Source of the DNA: Casuarius casuarius
Taxonomy: Eukaryota > Chordata > Aves > Casuariiformes > Casuariidae
Assembly: GCA_003342895.1 (NCBI GenBank)
Contig: PTFA01000158.1
Span: 1,788,952 to 1,852,951, forward strand
Reading direction: 5' to 3'
Length of the DNA stretch: 64,000 bases
Shown here: positions 10,326 to 23,863 of the stretch, in pieces
How positions within the stretch are numbered: position 1 is the stretch's first letter
Layout of the letters: each line of letters opens with the position of its first letter
Translations under genes and position numbers: made by a program
The notes under the pieces: model-generated
What the model saw: the letters and a program-made list of their open reading frames with translations, nothing else
Told to the model about the DNA's origin: nothing
The model's database searches: none

Positions 10326-13149
10326 GACCTACTGGTGAATTATGCTATTTAAAATGTTCTCTCAGATCCTGTCTGTTGGTGTGAATCATTTCAATAAAAT
10401 TGCATAGAGAAAATCATGATTGTACTACTGATTTCTAAGTATTTCATTGTTGACAGTCCCAGAAATACTTTGGATAATTAGAACAGATTAGATAGATCAG
10501 AGCCTTGATATAACACTGTTGTATTAAGAATAGTTCTATGTTGTGACATTTTCAGATCTTGTTGAAACCTTTAGCATAAGAATGTGATATGATAACTATA
10601 AGCCATGATAACCTGTGTGAAGGACACAAGTATTTTATTTGCCCCTTTGAAATGAAATTTTTTAGTGTTAGTTAAGATTCTGTATCTTTGCCTCAGTTTA
10701 AGGAAAGCCCAGATTTAGCTTTTCAACAAGCCGATTAAATTTCAAGGTACTTCATGTCAAATTGCCAGTTAAGTGAACATTGTTGCACACACAGTACAGT
10801 ACATAAATGACAGATAGTTGCTGTTGAGGGTTTTTTTTTTTTATTTGTTCAGAGCAGTTCATATTTTTCTAGTTTAAACAATAATAGAGTGATCTCAATA
10901 CAATTATAGTGAAAAGTCTATAAGAAAGCTGCATTTTCATATATTAATACATAACTTTGAAAAGCAAGCATTGGCTTAATATAAAGAAAATGTAAGTCAA
11001 ACAGATACCATTCTATTCAGAACATAATACTTACCAAAATAATCCATCAGATCTGATTACTGCGGGTAAATGCGGTCTGTGTTTGGAAGCTTAATGCTGT
11101 TTTATGTGACAAACTTGCATTATATGATCTCACACCACTGCTTCTGATGGGGCGGTCAAGCAGGTGTGAGCTTAGGGACTTTAGGTCACTTTCTTCTGAA
11201 GAGACAGAACACTACCAGGAGAAGCAGAGAGGTCTCCTCTGAATAGATGGGTTCTTGGAAGTGCACCCAGTTTACCACCTGCTCAGGCACAACTGATGGA
11301 TGCTGGGATTTCTGAATTCAGATTCTGGTTTAGAAAAACCTCCTGGTGGTAAGGGCAGTACTGAAAAATGAGTCATTTAAATAGATTTAGCACAATCATT
11401 CCAGAAGGCATGGAAGGTAAGTGGGAGATAGAGAGGGAACTGAAGAGACATGAAGTCATGGGAGCTGCCTGATGACATTCTGTGAAACCTCCCGGATCAG
11501 TTATTTGCACATAAAGGATTTCTTGCTGACCATGTCCTGGGGAGGATTGATATATGCTAGCAGAGCTGCGCGTTTGGAAAAATTGTCCTGTTTTTATCCT
11601 GAACCTAATCAAAACACTTCACATTGAATATGACTCTCAAGACACTGCTTTCACCATGCTAAATTTAAATAATGCCAAATGACATTTAGTGTTATCTGCA
11701 AATTAAGCTCTTTAAAATGTTTTGATAAAAGCATGAAGCTATCAAATGTCTGGTAGATACATTGTCAATGATGAAACACATAATAATCTATTTTACCAGC
11801 ATGGAGCTTGTTTAGTTGCAACATCAGTGTTTACTGCTGGCAGGATACAGCTCAGACACTGACATAAAATGTCTTTTGGCTCAAGCAACCTACATTGTTT
11901 CCTGAGAATAAGCTACTGCTGTTATCAGCTGCAGGGTTACAACTGCTATCCATCAGATGCAACATCATTGCTAGCCAGTTCTAGGCCTTCCGAACCATTA
12001 GCAGCGGTTAAAGCAACGGATGGCAAAGTCAGTGCAAAGAAAGAGAATTACACCCTTGTAAACAACGTAATAGATCAGTAGTTTTGCCTTATACTTTTTA
12101 ATATACAGAACTGCAAAGTGAAGGGTAATTGTTACAAGGCTAATTGAGCAAACACCAAGAGCAAAATCCAAGAGCAAGGGACATGAACTTAAGCTGACAG
12201 ACAGGTACTAAATTACATTGGTTAAAATGTCTTTCCAAATAGAAGAGCTGCAATATGAAATAAAGGATCCGTGTCAAATCTAGGACAGCTGGCATACGCG
12301 TTTCTTTAAAAATGGATCAAACAGGCATTTATATGAAATAAGTACGGCAGAGTAAAACTGCTGAAGTCAGGCTGGATTCGTCCTAACTTTTCTTGTAGTT
12401 AACACTTCTGTTCATCCACTTTTCAGATAAATGTCAGTTTAATCCAGTTTTAAAGCAATTTATCTGTGAGCTTTTCCACTATAGGGCATAAGCATAAGTG
12501 CATTGGTGATGACATTAAGTATTTGGCAAATGGTAAACATTAATGCCTGTGACGTCTTTATTTGATGAGACAAATATACTGCATTACAGGCCATGAGGGA
12601 AAGGAGGCAGGAAATGTCATAAAAATTTTCCATGTGGAGTATCTATGAGAGACAAAGAAGTTTTAGCTGTTTTAAATTAGGAAGCCATCCTGAAATCTCC
12701 CATGAGTCTCCCAGGCAGGGAGATAAGCAACAGAAGTAAGTAGCATCTATAGTCTCCCGTATTAAGGAAGTAGGCACAAACCGTACCCCTTTGTCCTGTG
12801 AATGGAGAAGGGATTGAATGGGCTTCCATATGGGTCAGTGATGTGGAGACAAGGCAGTTGCAGAACCACATCCCAGGTCTGGAAGAAATGGAGGGGCCTG
12901 AGTGGTTATTCCCTCATGCCTGAAGTGCTCGTGAGTCTTAACCGCAAAAATGGAGGTTTTGAGACTGAAGTCAGAGAGAAGAGGGTTGAGGTGACTGATT
13001 TTAACTCACTGATTGCTACTGATAGCAGATTTGGAGAACTTGCTAGATGAATTCCTTGGACCTCACAGGCTGTTGGAGGCTTGTCGATTCACCAGACTGT
13101 CTGTTCAAAACTTCCCACTGATAAATAAGCTCCTTTGCAGGCTAAATAT

Positions 13150-13230
13150 TTAAATCCCAAGAGTAAAGTAAGGTGAAGACTGTCTGGTAAGACCATACTT
13201 AGAAAATGACATCTTTTATCAGTCACTACA
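13150..13230 (+). mobile_element. Possible CR1 scrap (weak)
   Basis: The string CTGGTAAGACCATACTTAGA at about 13183 resembles the CR1 ORF2 segment coding for L-V-R-P-x-L-E (usually CTGGTGAGACCACACCTGGA). Similarity fades within about 40 bases on either side, so this may be coincidence or a heavily eroded copy. It lies on the same strand as the other old CR1 pieces in the first half of the window. Confidence 0.3.
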
Positions 13231-16200
13231 AATCTTCTCTGCATGCATTGTGAAAGCAGGAGTGTAAAACTCTTACCTGAATTTACCCTGAATATACAAG
13301 ACAGCCATTAATTTTAAATTGGAGAGGATGTGGTTGAGACAGGATGTGTTTCAAGGTGTGCATAGGTTTTAATGGGAAAAAAGAAGTTTCCTTAGTGGAC
13401 AGAAAACACTATATCCACAGAAGTAGAAACTGCTGCCTTTAGTCCTATTGTTCCTAGAAATAAATGATGACACAAGGGGCTTTGTTATCAGAATGAACAT
13501 GTGTTCAGAGCTCAGAGAACAAGAACAGTCTCTAAATGTCTCTATAGGCATGTTCAGCAAAAGCAACCCCCCTCTGTAAGAGAGCTGTATGACACATAGA
13601 TCATTGCATAAGAGAACACAAGGACTGGTTGGCAAATATTTCTTATGGTAGCTGACTGATGGGCTTTTGAATTAGTCCTTTCTGCTATGCGGTCTTTCAT
13701 ATTATCTGAGTGTAAAAAAATCTGTTTGTTACCTCCTACAACATTGAAAGTGAAAATTAAACCTTCCTTCTCCGTTCAGTCAGTAACTTTGGGGACCTGG
13801 TGCTCCTGAGATGGGAAGTTCACAAGTATGCTTTTACTCAAAGCTAGAAGTGTGACCTCAGTCAAAGAAAATATTTTGTGTAGCATGAGGAAATCTTGAG
13901 TTCTTGCTGAGGAGGGTATAAGTAGTGCCTTTGAACCGGTATTTAAGAAACAGTTTTAGAGTTACCACAGGAGTTCAGGGAGGAAATATTCCACACTATA
14001 AACATTGGGAGGTTTCTCTCATATATTTTGCCTAAGTGTTAAGTGCACATCCAGCAGGCCCTTTTGGAGAACCATTGACACATACAAAATAGGTAGTTGC
14101 CACAGCTGGAACTAACTTAGGAACTCTATCTCAAATTGCAAGTATCCCTCGAAAACCTATTTAAGACTAAAATATCTATTACCTGGAAGTGTCCAGCCAT
14201 ACTTTAAAATTATCTACATACTGCAAAGAATGGAGCTACTGAAAAGCTCTTTTCACCTTCTAAATTCTTCGGAGACTATTCTGTTTTAGGACACAATTCT
14301 TAGGAGAAAATTCTATAGAAGGTTGTTCTTTGCAATCAAGATGAGGACAACAGAACTGTGGCTTTGGGAAATGGTGCTCTTTATAAAACACACATGCTGG
14401 CCCTGAAAGAAAGAACTGTAAAACCTGGTTGGAAGAAGTCAATATTTTTTTTAATTTTTTTCCCCCAGTTGCTCCAGCTGAAATCCAGGAACTCCTTATT
14501 CTGAGCCTCTGAGACTTGCAGGCACTATGTAACAGAAGCTGCAGAGAGTAACGTGAATTAAAATAATATTGAGGTATTTTCCTCTATGGTACCTCCTTCA
14601 CAACAAATTGAGGAACTGCCTACAAGTTGTAAACAGATTTCTGAGGAAAACAAATTTACAGTGAAGTGGAGATGAAACGCTGAGTTCAGAAACTCAGCTG
14701 AATTGCTTACAGTGTACATATGCAGTCCATGTCCACAGCCTGAAGCAAGTGTTATTCATCGGGCTGCTGATTCTCTAGCAAAAACTGAGACAACATTGCA
14801 TCCTCGCCATGCAGAAAAAAAGGAAACCTTTGCAATGGAGGCTTCCCTTACAATCTTGCAACTTTTCCATTGGAGCATGTTTCTTTCAGTTTTAGAATTT
14901 CTAAAAGTAAAGAACAGTGAAAATTATTTAGGACTTGATAAAAGGGAACTGATCTTACTATGCCTTGAAGGGAGTAAAACTCATCATAACTGTACAGTCA
15001 TTCTCCTACTTTATGGTGAGCACAAACAGAACCTATTTATAGCTACGTTCTGAGAGATCTTAGGAGAGAAAAGGTGGGAGTGGAAATCCATCCTCCCTTC
15101 ATATTTGGAGGTGAAAACAGATATCAAGGTACTTGAGAAATACATTCGTCTATAATGTATTTAAGGATTTAATGATAATTACTTTTAAATAACTTGCAAG
15201 AACCAAAGCTGAGTGAATCTTTCTTTTCATTTCGTTTTCATTCATTTGGGCACAAAAGCAGAACATAGGCAAAAGTCACAGCTGTCTGGATTGATTCAGC
15301 TTGTGAATAGAAGTAACATGTGGTGTTTTGTATAAAAAGGATGCATCAGTCTTTCAATTGACAACAAAATTCTCTTCTTTGATGGTCATTTGAAGATAGT
15401 CATTTGAAAATTAACAGATATGGATTCTCATGTCTAAATCTAGAGAGATTATGTAATGCAATAGGCAATAACAATCTCTACGTGAATCAAGAAGCACTTT
15501 ATAGGGTTAGTTAAAATTTTTACTATGAATGATTTGTTGGACTATGGGATTTAGTTATAATTTTGTAGTTAACCAAATTGTTCATTATTGCATCCATTCT
15601 CCTTACTTTAGTTTTTGCTGTGACTTTTATGACTTCCACCCAGCTACACATTTTTCTTGATGTAGAGTTGACTAGACCTAGTTTCATGATATTATTCCTC
15701 TAAAGGCCTCTATTATGAAATTAGAAGGATGTATTTTTTTCCTGCCAATAAATGTCGTCAGTGTTAAAATGTTAACAAAAATATTCTACATGGCAGGAAG
15801 CAATGTTGTGGATAAACACTCTCATAAATATTTTCTCACTTCCATGTCCCACAAGTGACAGTATCACAGGATGTTCTATCCTTAAGTTCGTGTTAGTCAT
15901 TCATGATCCCTTCTCAACTACCAGAAAGGGTTCAATGAAGGCCCTTGAGAGCTCAAAGAACAAACCTTCACTTGACTGGAAAAAAATAAGACCAGAAGAC
16001 TCAGTAGCCTTTTATGTAGCTCAGTAAGTGGTGGACAAAGAGCCACGCTCTCCTACAGCATGATACATAAAACATGAGAATTGTGAAGAGTAGAATCTTT
16101 GTTTCTAGTGCTATGGCCATTTGAATACTTTACAACACATGACTATCTTTTCTCATTAGGGAAGTGAGGAATTTAAGTGGATTCTGACTGGCTGTCTGCA

Positions 16201-19200
16201 AATGAGTGAATTAGAAGTATGGGAGAAGTTTTCCAAAATATTCATTATTTCTGCTACTGTTTTCACTGATTTTTTTTTGGGGGGGTGGAACTTGGTGGGG
16301 AAGGGGTTGAAGCTGATGGAAGAAGTGTTGGATCATTACATACCTTTTACAGATCCTGCGCATTTGTAAAGAGTGCAATATATAATGTCTATACAAAATT
16401 TAGACATGACAAATGTGACCAAATGGTTGAAGGTGAGGGGGAATATCTTCCTGCCCAAACCAGGCTGCATTGCAGCCAAGAGTACGATAGTCTTTTGGAT
16501 GGAGAACAAGCAAAAAAGTACATGTTTCTGCTGCCTATTGTTTAGAGTAGATGTCTTGTCCTTGCTGTTAGGACCACCTAGGTGACATATCGTATGGTCA
16601 TCAGGAGAAAAACACAATTTATCTGAGAAGTAGGAAATTTCTTAAATACTTCTCTGAGGAATCATGTTGCCTCTTGCTGTTCTCAAGACTTTGCACCTTC
16701 CTGACTGTTCAGTGATCCAGCTTTGATGAGAAGAATGGAGAGTGGTGCACGTTTTGCAGCCTATAGCTTAGGATGGTTTCCTGTAGTATGGGAAATTTGA
16801 ATCTGCTTGGGTCAAAGAACACTTCAAACATTTCCCTGTCTGTGTGAGAGTCCTCTTCACTGTGCCACCAGAAAACCAAACCCTACCAAACCCCACAAAA
16901 CTCCTTCCTCACAGGTTGCCAAAGGAACATTGCCAGAGTCCTGGAGTGCCTTCACACTGAATCCCACACTCTCAGAGGCACAGATAGGTTGATGGAAAAC
17001 CTCTGAAATGTCTGAAATGAGGCATGAAAAACATCTAAAACAAAACCAGCACTTCCAAAATGTCCCTCTTTGACACTTCCCTTTTTGCTGGTTTGTGTCT
17101 CACTGTCTGGGAACAGCAAACTCCTTTGGAGAAGCTTTTGTTTCCCATACATTTTATGAAAAAATAAGTATTTAGGGGAATTTCACCACCAAAACTGAGT
17201 CTTTCAAAAGTACGTAGGTCAAAATCTGACACAGCCCTGTGAGCAACCATTTCTGGATCTCCTCCAGAAACATATTTGATTTCTCAGGCCATCTTATATT
17301 CTGCAACAGTATTTCTAAGTTATGATGTTATTAGTTTTCTGACAAGTTCCCTTACAGAATCATTAAAATTAATTATATTAGTGCCAAAGTTTAGCTTTGA
17401 AAGGAATAATTGAGACATGTTTGTCAACTCATTTTTATAGGGGCTTGGATTTGCCATTTACATTTAACCTTTAAGATCTGTGATCCAAATTTTCTTTTAA
17501 CAAAGTCACAGAGAAGCATCTTACTAAATAATGCATGCCCTCCGCTTCAAACAGCAGAGGAGACTGTGGCAGCTGTTGCGGGGAATTGGATTATGATAAC
17601 AGAGAAAGTGATGAAACAGGTGTACATGTTTCTTCAAGACTTGTTGAAATAATGAGGAAAATGCCTGCTGTTTTGCATCATTTATCCATTTATTTTCATT
17701 ATACTTAAATACCGTGTTCCAGTTGCATGTAAAAACTGCCAGTGAAGATTAAATAACATTACATTGTTTTTAAAAGCCATGGTTCAGACTGATGTCTTTT
17801 TCTTCACTCTGTCCCTGTAACAATTGACAGAAAACAACATGTAAATGGGTGCAAAGAAACAAACTGTATCAGGAATGATATATATTCTTTCTGTATGGAC
17901 AGCTAATAAATGAATTTCAATGCATCTGCAGTTACCCAGAAAGGTCACTGAGTAGCTCAGAACTCTGGAACTAAACAAGCTGATTGGGAATTATGTAATG
18001 AAACATTTCTTCACTGGAAAATATTGAGCTGTTGAAAATGAAACTGATTTTGAAAATTTTGATTTTAAGATGAGCATAAGTTTTATAACAAATGCAAAGA
18101 GAGAATAAATTAGCAGTCAAAATCAAAACAAAATATTTCAAAATGAGAAGTTTTAAATAAACCAGCATAGTCTGATTTGATTTGTGGTTGAGGCAAAGAA
18201 AAAGGCAAGGGAGGCAGAGTTTTTTGCTTTGGGAGTTTTTTAAATTTCCTCTTTTTCTGATTCAAGACAGAATTATTTTTCAATAGGTGGAAAGCCTCTG
18301 TTAACAATTTGATCAGCTACTTTTCAGTTGAGGTGGAGCTTTCTGAGAAATTCTATATGGTTTCACTCCAGGTTACTCAAGATAAATTGTCTTATCTAAA
18401 TATGTTATCTGCTGCCTTAGGAATTTTCTGAGAAAGCAAGTTCCTAGACCTGGAAACATCTCTGTCACATTCAGAGAGGAACTACTTAAACAATAGTACA
18501 AATATATTTGCTATATGAGTGGGCAAATCAGGATCTACAGTAAGTCTTACCAAAGGTCACATTTAAGTCATGAAACATCACTCCCCTTCAGGACTACTCC
18601 GAAGGGAATAGCAGCAACTTTATAAAATGGAAATTTTAGACCTTGGGGATATGGAAGTTTGTGTCTTCTGAGGATGGCCACCTGTCCTACACTGCTGGCC
18701 TAATCTTCACTGCTAACAACAATGAAGCTGCAAACTTTGTTCTCCTTGGTGGGAACTCCCTCAAGCAGCACCCCAATGGCATAGCACAGGGAATATATGA
18801 GTGCAGCCTTAGCTGAACACTGGAATGCCTGAGCTAGAGGATGTTCTAGTTGCACATTGTTGTCATGAAGCAATCCTATTTTCCCTCTCCTCTGCATGTC
18901 TTGCCTTGCCTTGCCTTCCCCTTCTGGTCTTGGTCCTGGTTCCTTTTTCCTTTCCTTTCACTGAGCTTGCCTTGGGTCTAAGAAGTACTAGACTGGAATA
19001 GTCTGAGAGAAGGATATAACTCTCCAAAAAGTGTGTCACACATTCGCTACTTTGCTCCATCTAGAAGATGAACTTTTTTTCTGTCTGTACTGCAAATCCA
19101 GCTAGAATTCTTTAGCTCAGGTTTCTAGTCAGGGAAGCCGCTCTTTCCTGTGTCAGTGCAAAAGGTGACCATTACGTATTGTCCTCCACACTAATTCTGA

Positions 19201-19643
19201 AAAAAACAGGTCTTTGTACCTCTCAGAACTACCATTACAAACAATTACTCAGCTATCACAAAGCCCATGGTCACATTCATTGGCAAAACCTGCTGGCCTT
19301 TCTGGGACTACTTGACCTGTACTTGAACTATAAAGTAGCTTGTGACTGTTGTTTCTTTGGAGACATGATTTAAACACCTCACATGAAAGGTAACATATTA
19401 TTCCTTCTGCCTCTTATGATGCATCTCCCCGGTCAAGGTAAGGCAGAACAGCTTGGGCAGTGTAGGCCTGTTGTTGTTCACATTTTGTTTACAGTATAGA
19501 TACATAGGTGGATTCATCTCTGACTAGGCAGAATATATGACACATTTAATTTCATATTGCTTATCAGTGAAAAATTCAAAGAGAGTTTGAAATGAAGATA
19601 AGAAACATGAAATTACCCCCCCTTCTGAGAAATTCACCACAAT
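13231..19643. other. Gene-free unique sequence
   Basis: Open frames up to 116 codons (14703-15053) have no recognisable motif, no acceptor/donor pair framing them and no support from neighbours. The stretch holds a T9-G7 junction at about 16271-16286, a chance-level 8-bp hairpin at 17250-17270 and a pyrimidine-rich tract at 18898-18959. No transposon boundary was recognised. Confidence 0.55.
18898..18959 (+). repeat. CCTTG / pyrimidine-rich tract
   Basis: The tract begins with about three tandem CTTGC pentamers, then becomes a degenerate C/T-rich run (CCCCTTCTGG, CCTTTTTCCTTTCCTTTC). It is a polypyrimidine microsatellite and mirrors, on the opposite strand, the purine tract at 51609-51674. 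Such tracts can adopt triplex-like folds; no function is implied. Confidence 0.7.
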
Positions 19644-19800
19644 TATTAGGTTAGCGCAACTGTTAGTGCGAGCCCGATTTTTCCTCAGTACCTTTTGCTA
19701 TCCTGTATAGTACCGTGAGCTGTGAACGCTTATCAGTATGTGGGAGTACTCCGGAGAACTTTACAGCTAGTCCTAAAGTGGAGTGGTTGCTATAGAGTGG
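19644..19800 (+). mobile_element. Possible mariner-like transposon end (one end only)
   Basis: A TA dinucleotide at 19644-19645 is followed by TTAGGTTAGCGCAACTGTTA, which resembles the TTRGGTTGGYRCAA-type terminal repeat of Tc1/mariner elements. The TA fits the obligatory target duplication of that superfamily. The next roughly 110 bases have more CpG dinucleotides than the surrounding AT-rich DNA, which would fit a later insertion. I could not find the matching inverted end downstream within about 1.5 kb, and no transposase frame is visible. It could be a solo end, a deleted element or coincidence. Confidence 0.25.
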
Positions 19801-20865
19801 CAGCTTTAATAGGATCAAACTGCTATACAGTCCTACTTAAAAGCAAGCCTTATGTAATCTGCTTTTTACAGTTTTCTTTTATTGTTTTCTTCCAGAAAGG
19901 GTAAAGGTTGTGCAAACATTGCAAATTATAGTCAATAATCTGATCAGAATTTATGTTAAGGTTTCATTTATAATTACATCACAGATGTACATAATGATTG
20001 GAAATCGTTACTGATTCATGTTATCTCCTTTGGGACACAAATAGTTTGGATCATAAAGTCCAAGTGTAGCAGCAAAAGATGCTATAACCCAACTTTGGTT
20101 GGTTTCTGACAATTAACAGAAGGAAAACAACCACTGAACAACCACAGCCACAAAGCAGAGTGATGATCTTTTGTCCTAGGAAGAAAAAGAATGTCTGGCA
20201 CTGTCTAATCCACACCAAATTAGGTCTATGTTGTGCAGTAGGTTAATCAAGTTCCACAGCATGCATTGTACTATCAAAAGACAAAGGTTTAGAAGGATTT
20301 AGTGAAGTTGCTTTAAGCTAACCAAAAGCTTATATAAACACAGCTGGCCTGTGAGCCAAATCACATCTCTGTTTGCATTGCGAGGCTTGTGCCTATTTCG
20401 ACAGATTCCATTTTTAACCTGAACTTCTAAGACCAGGTGCATAAAACACTGTTCTCTTTTATTACTCCTCTTTGCACAGATGATAATGGTCATTTATCAA
20501 TCTTTGTGCCCAATCCTCAAATTGGTTATTACTTGAAAGTTAATAAATGCTAGTCTTCATTCCAAAAGGCCACTATATATATCCTGTGAAAGACTGGGAG
20601 TGGAATTCTTCAACATCTAAGTATCTCCTTAGAATAAGAAGAATAAGAATCCTTTCTTGTTGATGGTGCACAGTGTTAAAAATCAATATTGTGATTAGTC
20701 AAGGAACAATTTATTCTATTCCATTCAGTGACTAAACATGGTTCTATTTTTCTTTTTCCTGTCCTTTCTTGTAAGACAATTCCTTGAAACAAAATCCTTC
20801 TTTGTAAAATGCTAAAGAAAAAACATCTGACTAAAACACTTGTGTTGTCAATTATATCAGGAAAA

Positions 20866-20940
20866 CAAACAAACGAACAAACCCAAGACATTGTGTAGGG
20901 AAAAGAAAAACAAAAACAAAAAGCAGAAGGAAAACAAAAC
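20866..20940 (+). repeat. AAAC / A-rich simple repeat
   Basis: About four AAAC-like units (one reading AACG), then after a short interval a run of AAAAC-type units and A-rich purine sequence. Simple-sequence DNA. Confidence 0.7.
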
Positions 20941-23840
20941 ACCCAGAAAATAAATCCAATTATGTGCAACAAGTAAGGTTATTCAGACTTTTTTCATCCA
21001 TAACAATGCTTCCTAATTTAGCTATCTCTGTTTGGACAGACTGTTTGGACTACCTTTTGTACCAAAGTAACAGGACCCTCTGTCCCATTTCCTTTCTGAT
21101 TTTGCCTGACACTAAAGATGTCTTCCAGCTGTCTATTGGGAAGCTCTAGTTTCCTGAAACGACTCAGCTTTAGCGTTTGTAGGGTGACACCTTCCCATTC
21201 CTGGTATTGTCTAAGTTCCCTAAGAGAAGACTTCTCCTCCCTTAGTGTAGAGCATCAGTGTTGGGTTGGTCTCAGCAGCTTGAGGCAGTATAGAAGGCAG
21301 CTCAGTCCCTCAGACAGCTCAGTCACAGAGGCCCTACAGACTCCCAAATCCCTCTCTGCCTCCTGCCATTCATGTTGCAGATTTTTTCCTGTCGTTGCTG
21401 CACGTGTCCTTGCCTGCACATGTCTTATCTATATTATCCTTAAAGAACTACAGCCAGGTGGGGCTTTTCATCCTGATATATATCCACAAAGGGATTGTTT
21501 TTCTTCTTTGCTCGAAGAAACAACTGTAAGTCAATGTTTTGATTCTTTCAGATTCAGAAGAAATCTTTTCTGAAATCTTGTATATATTTGGCTGCCTATC
21601 TCTCTTGTTTTTTCCTAATGTTAGCTTTCCCAATCCCCAGCATTAATATGCTACTTAGATAGGAAGAGCTGGGATTCTCTGATTAATCCTAACTGGCATA
21701 TCACACTCAAGGAAATTTACACCAGAATAAGGAAAATTAAGACTGTATTTGTTCATGCTTAGACTGAAATGTCCCCAGAAGAGCTTTCCTAGTGCAAAGG
21801 CCTTGAAGCATTTTCCCAAGTAAGAGCATCCTTACTTCATGGAAACATCCCAGTTCTTCCTAAGGACTGGAATTTTGTAATGGTAGACAGACCACTGACT
21901 TTGCATGTACTTGTAGCTGTAGAGAGATCAGCTGACTAGATCCAAGACGTCAGACAGAACTTTCTAATTTTTTGTGGTTTTGGTCAACTGCGATTGTTAG
22001 GATATGGGTGCAAATGGCCAACTGTCACTTGTTGCTATACTAACAAGACATTTCGAGGTGTTACAGGTGGGAAAATGGTAGTAAAGTGTATGCAGTTAAT
22101 TAACTCTGACTTGTGCAATTAGACTAATAAGATAGCAGCATGGGAAATGGCAGAAATGAGAAACTCTATAGGTAGAAAAGAGGATACCAGCTTAACAGAA
22201 TTGCTGACCAAGGTAGAAGTTAACAGGGCAACCGGGTCACAAACATGAGGTAAAGGTATCAAGTCAGCAAAACCTGGGCTAATGTGGGAAGAGTAAACAG
22301 GAATGAGTTGTTTGTTTCAGAGGGGATGAGGGTGGTGAAGAGGAAGAACTTTGGAGGGGGAAAGCAGAAAGTAAGGGGTAGTGACTCATGTGACAAGGGC
22401 TGTCCAGGGGTGACAGTCGAGCAGCCCTGTACCTGATCACCACAGCTCAGAGCAGGAAGATAAACATGTTGTTGCTCTGACCATATGTGTGTCAGGTTCA
22501 TTTGTGTGGCCAGGGCACACCTGCAGTGTTTTCCCTAACAGTGTCATCTGGGCTCCCTAGCAGTGATACTAAAAATGCGATTAAAAAAAATAAGCTTTAT
22601 TTTGAACTTGCCTGAAGCTTTTAATATGTTTTAACTTTCTCTAATCTGGGTAGAACAAAATGATTCTCCAAGTTCTGTTTAAATTCACTAATAGTTTTGG
22701 TCCCTAGCTCTTTCTCTGCTTTCTCATCTCTTGGCCAGTGATGAAATACGGGATTCCTTCAAAATACATTAATAGACTGCAGTAAAAAGCTACTAGCATA
22801 TCCCTCAATTAATACTTGCCACACTTTCCGTGTGACTTCTAGTAGCACATTTTAAAATTGCATTTTTTTCTTCTAAACATTAAAACATCTGTTATTAAAG
22901 AGGTATTCCTGGAGGGAAAATGAGTACTCCAGTCAGGGTTTTACCTGTGAATCATGAGGAAGAGCTGTTAACAAGTAAAGTCTGCTGTGGTTCCAGGCAT
23001 AAGATGAATTTATTCAGTGCATTAATTTCATGAAGATCATTAATTCACTATCACTTTTACTCTACACTGATTATGGGCAGAACCTGGATTGGAATTGCAT
23101 GTTCCTTATCGAGATTCCTACTGTAACATATATGTTCACAGAATTCAGGACTGTAGGAATGAGTAGAATGAAATCTCACTGCACCCTATTCATAAAAAAT
23201 TAAAAATACAAGGAAAAAATTCATTTTTTCTTCACTGTCTTATTGTGACAGAGATCATTCACTTCTCTCTATAGCTATGTTGTTTTACTGACAAGTTTCA
23301 GGTCTATATGTTATTTCTCTAAATTTTATTTTAAAAACAAACAATGACCATCAATTTAATTAAATGGAAAATCCTCTATCAAGTACACAAAAGTTTTATA
23401 TGAATTATTGCTGAGTTTCTAGAATATTGTTAAATTTGAATTTTGCTCAGATAAAATTTCCTCTTAGAAGCCTCTGGGTTACTGAATATATAAGCAAAAT
23501 CGTAACATTTCCGCTGGGGGTAATGGGCACACACTAAAATTCAGTTTCTCTGTCTGCTGGATTGTTGCAGGAACATAATAGCTGCACACTAATAACTTGT
23601 CAGTGCTATTCAGTCTTGCTGGTCACCAAAGCATTAGTGGCTGAACAGTTGTTCAGGAAGTTGATCAGGAAGTATTTTAACATCTAGATTTTACCAGGTC
23701 CTAGGTGAACAGAGAAGGAAATATTCAGGTGACTTAAATCGCTTGTGCAACCTGCATAGTAGACAGTATGCAAAAGGGAAGGCCGTGGGGAACATCTCTC
23801 CCAATGCCTGTGAGCGTGAGCTTCTGAGGTGTAGAGCAAG

Positions 23841-23863
23841 GAGGAACTCAGGAGGAACTCAGA
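23841..23863 (+). repeat. Two-copy tandem 11-mer
   Basis: GAGGAACTCAG is repeated twice in direct succession (period 11). A minor slippage duplication with no further structure. Confidence 0.8.

Larger units (their letters stand above)
8061..13149. other. Gene-free region with homopolymers and an inverted repeat
   Basis: No gene is supportable. The region contains a 17-base A-run at 8977-8993, a nested inverted repeat at 9201-9371, T-runs near 9464-9488, an ambiguous base at 9593, an AATAAT microsatellite near 10305-10325 and a 12-base T-run at 10831-10842. An isolated CACGTG E-box core at 10049-10054 is noted without evidence of function. The frame at 12802-13050 (82 codons) has no recognisable domain. 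Confidence 0.55.

Noticed and set aside
17250..17270. 8-bp hairpin TTTCTGGA...TCCAGAAA
   Set aside because: Chance-level stem without context.
21118..21573. 151-codon open frame, + strand
   Set aside because: Ser/Leu/Cys-rich with no domain, no signal peptide, no splice framing. Frames of this length arise by chance in 64 kb.
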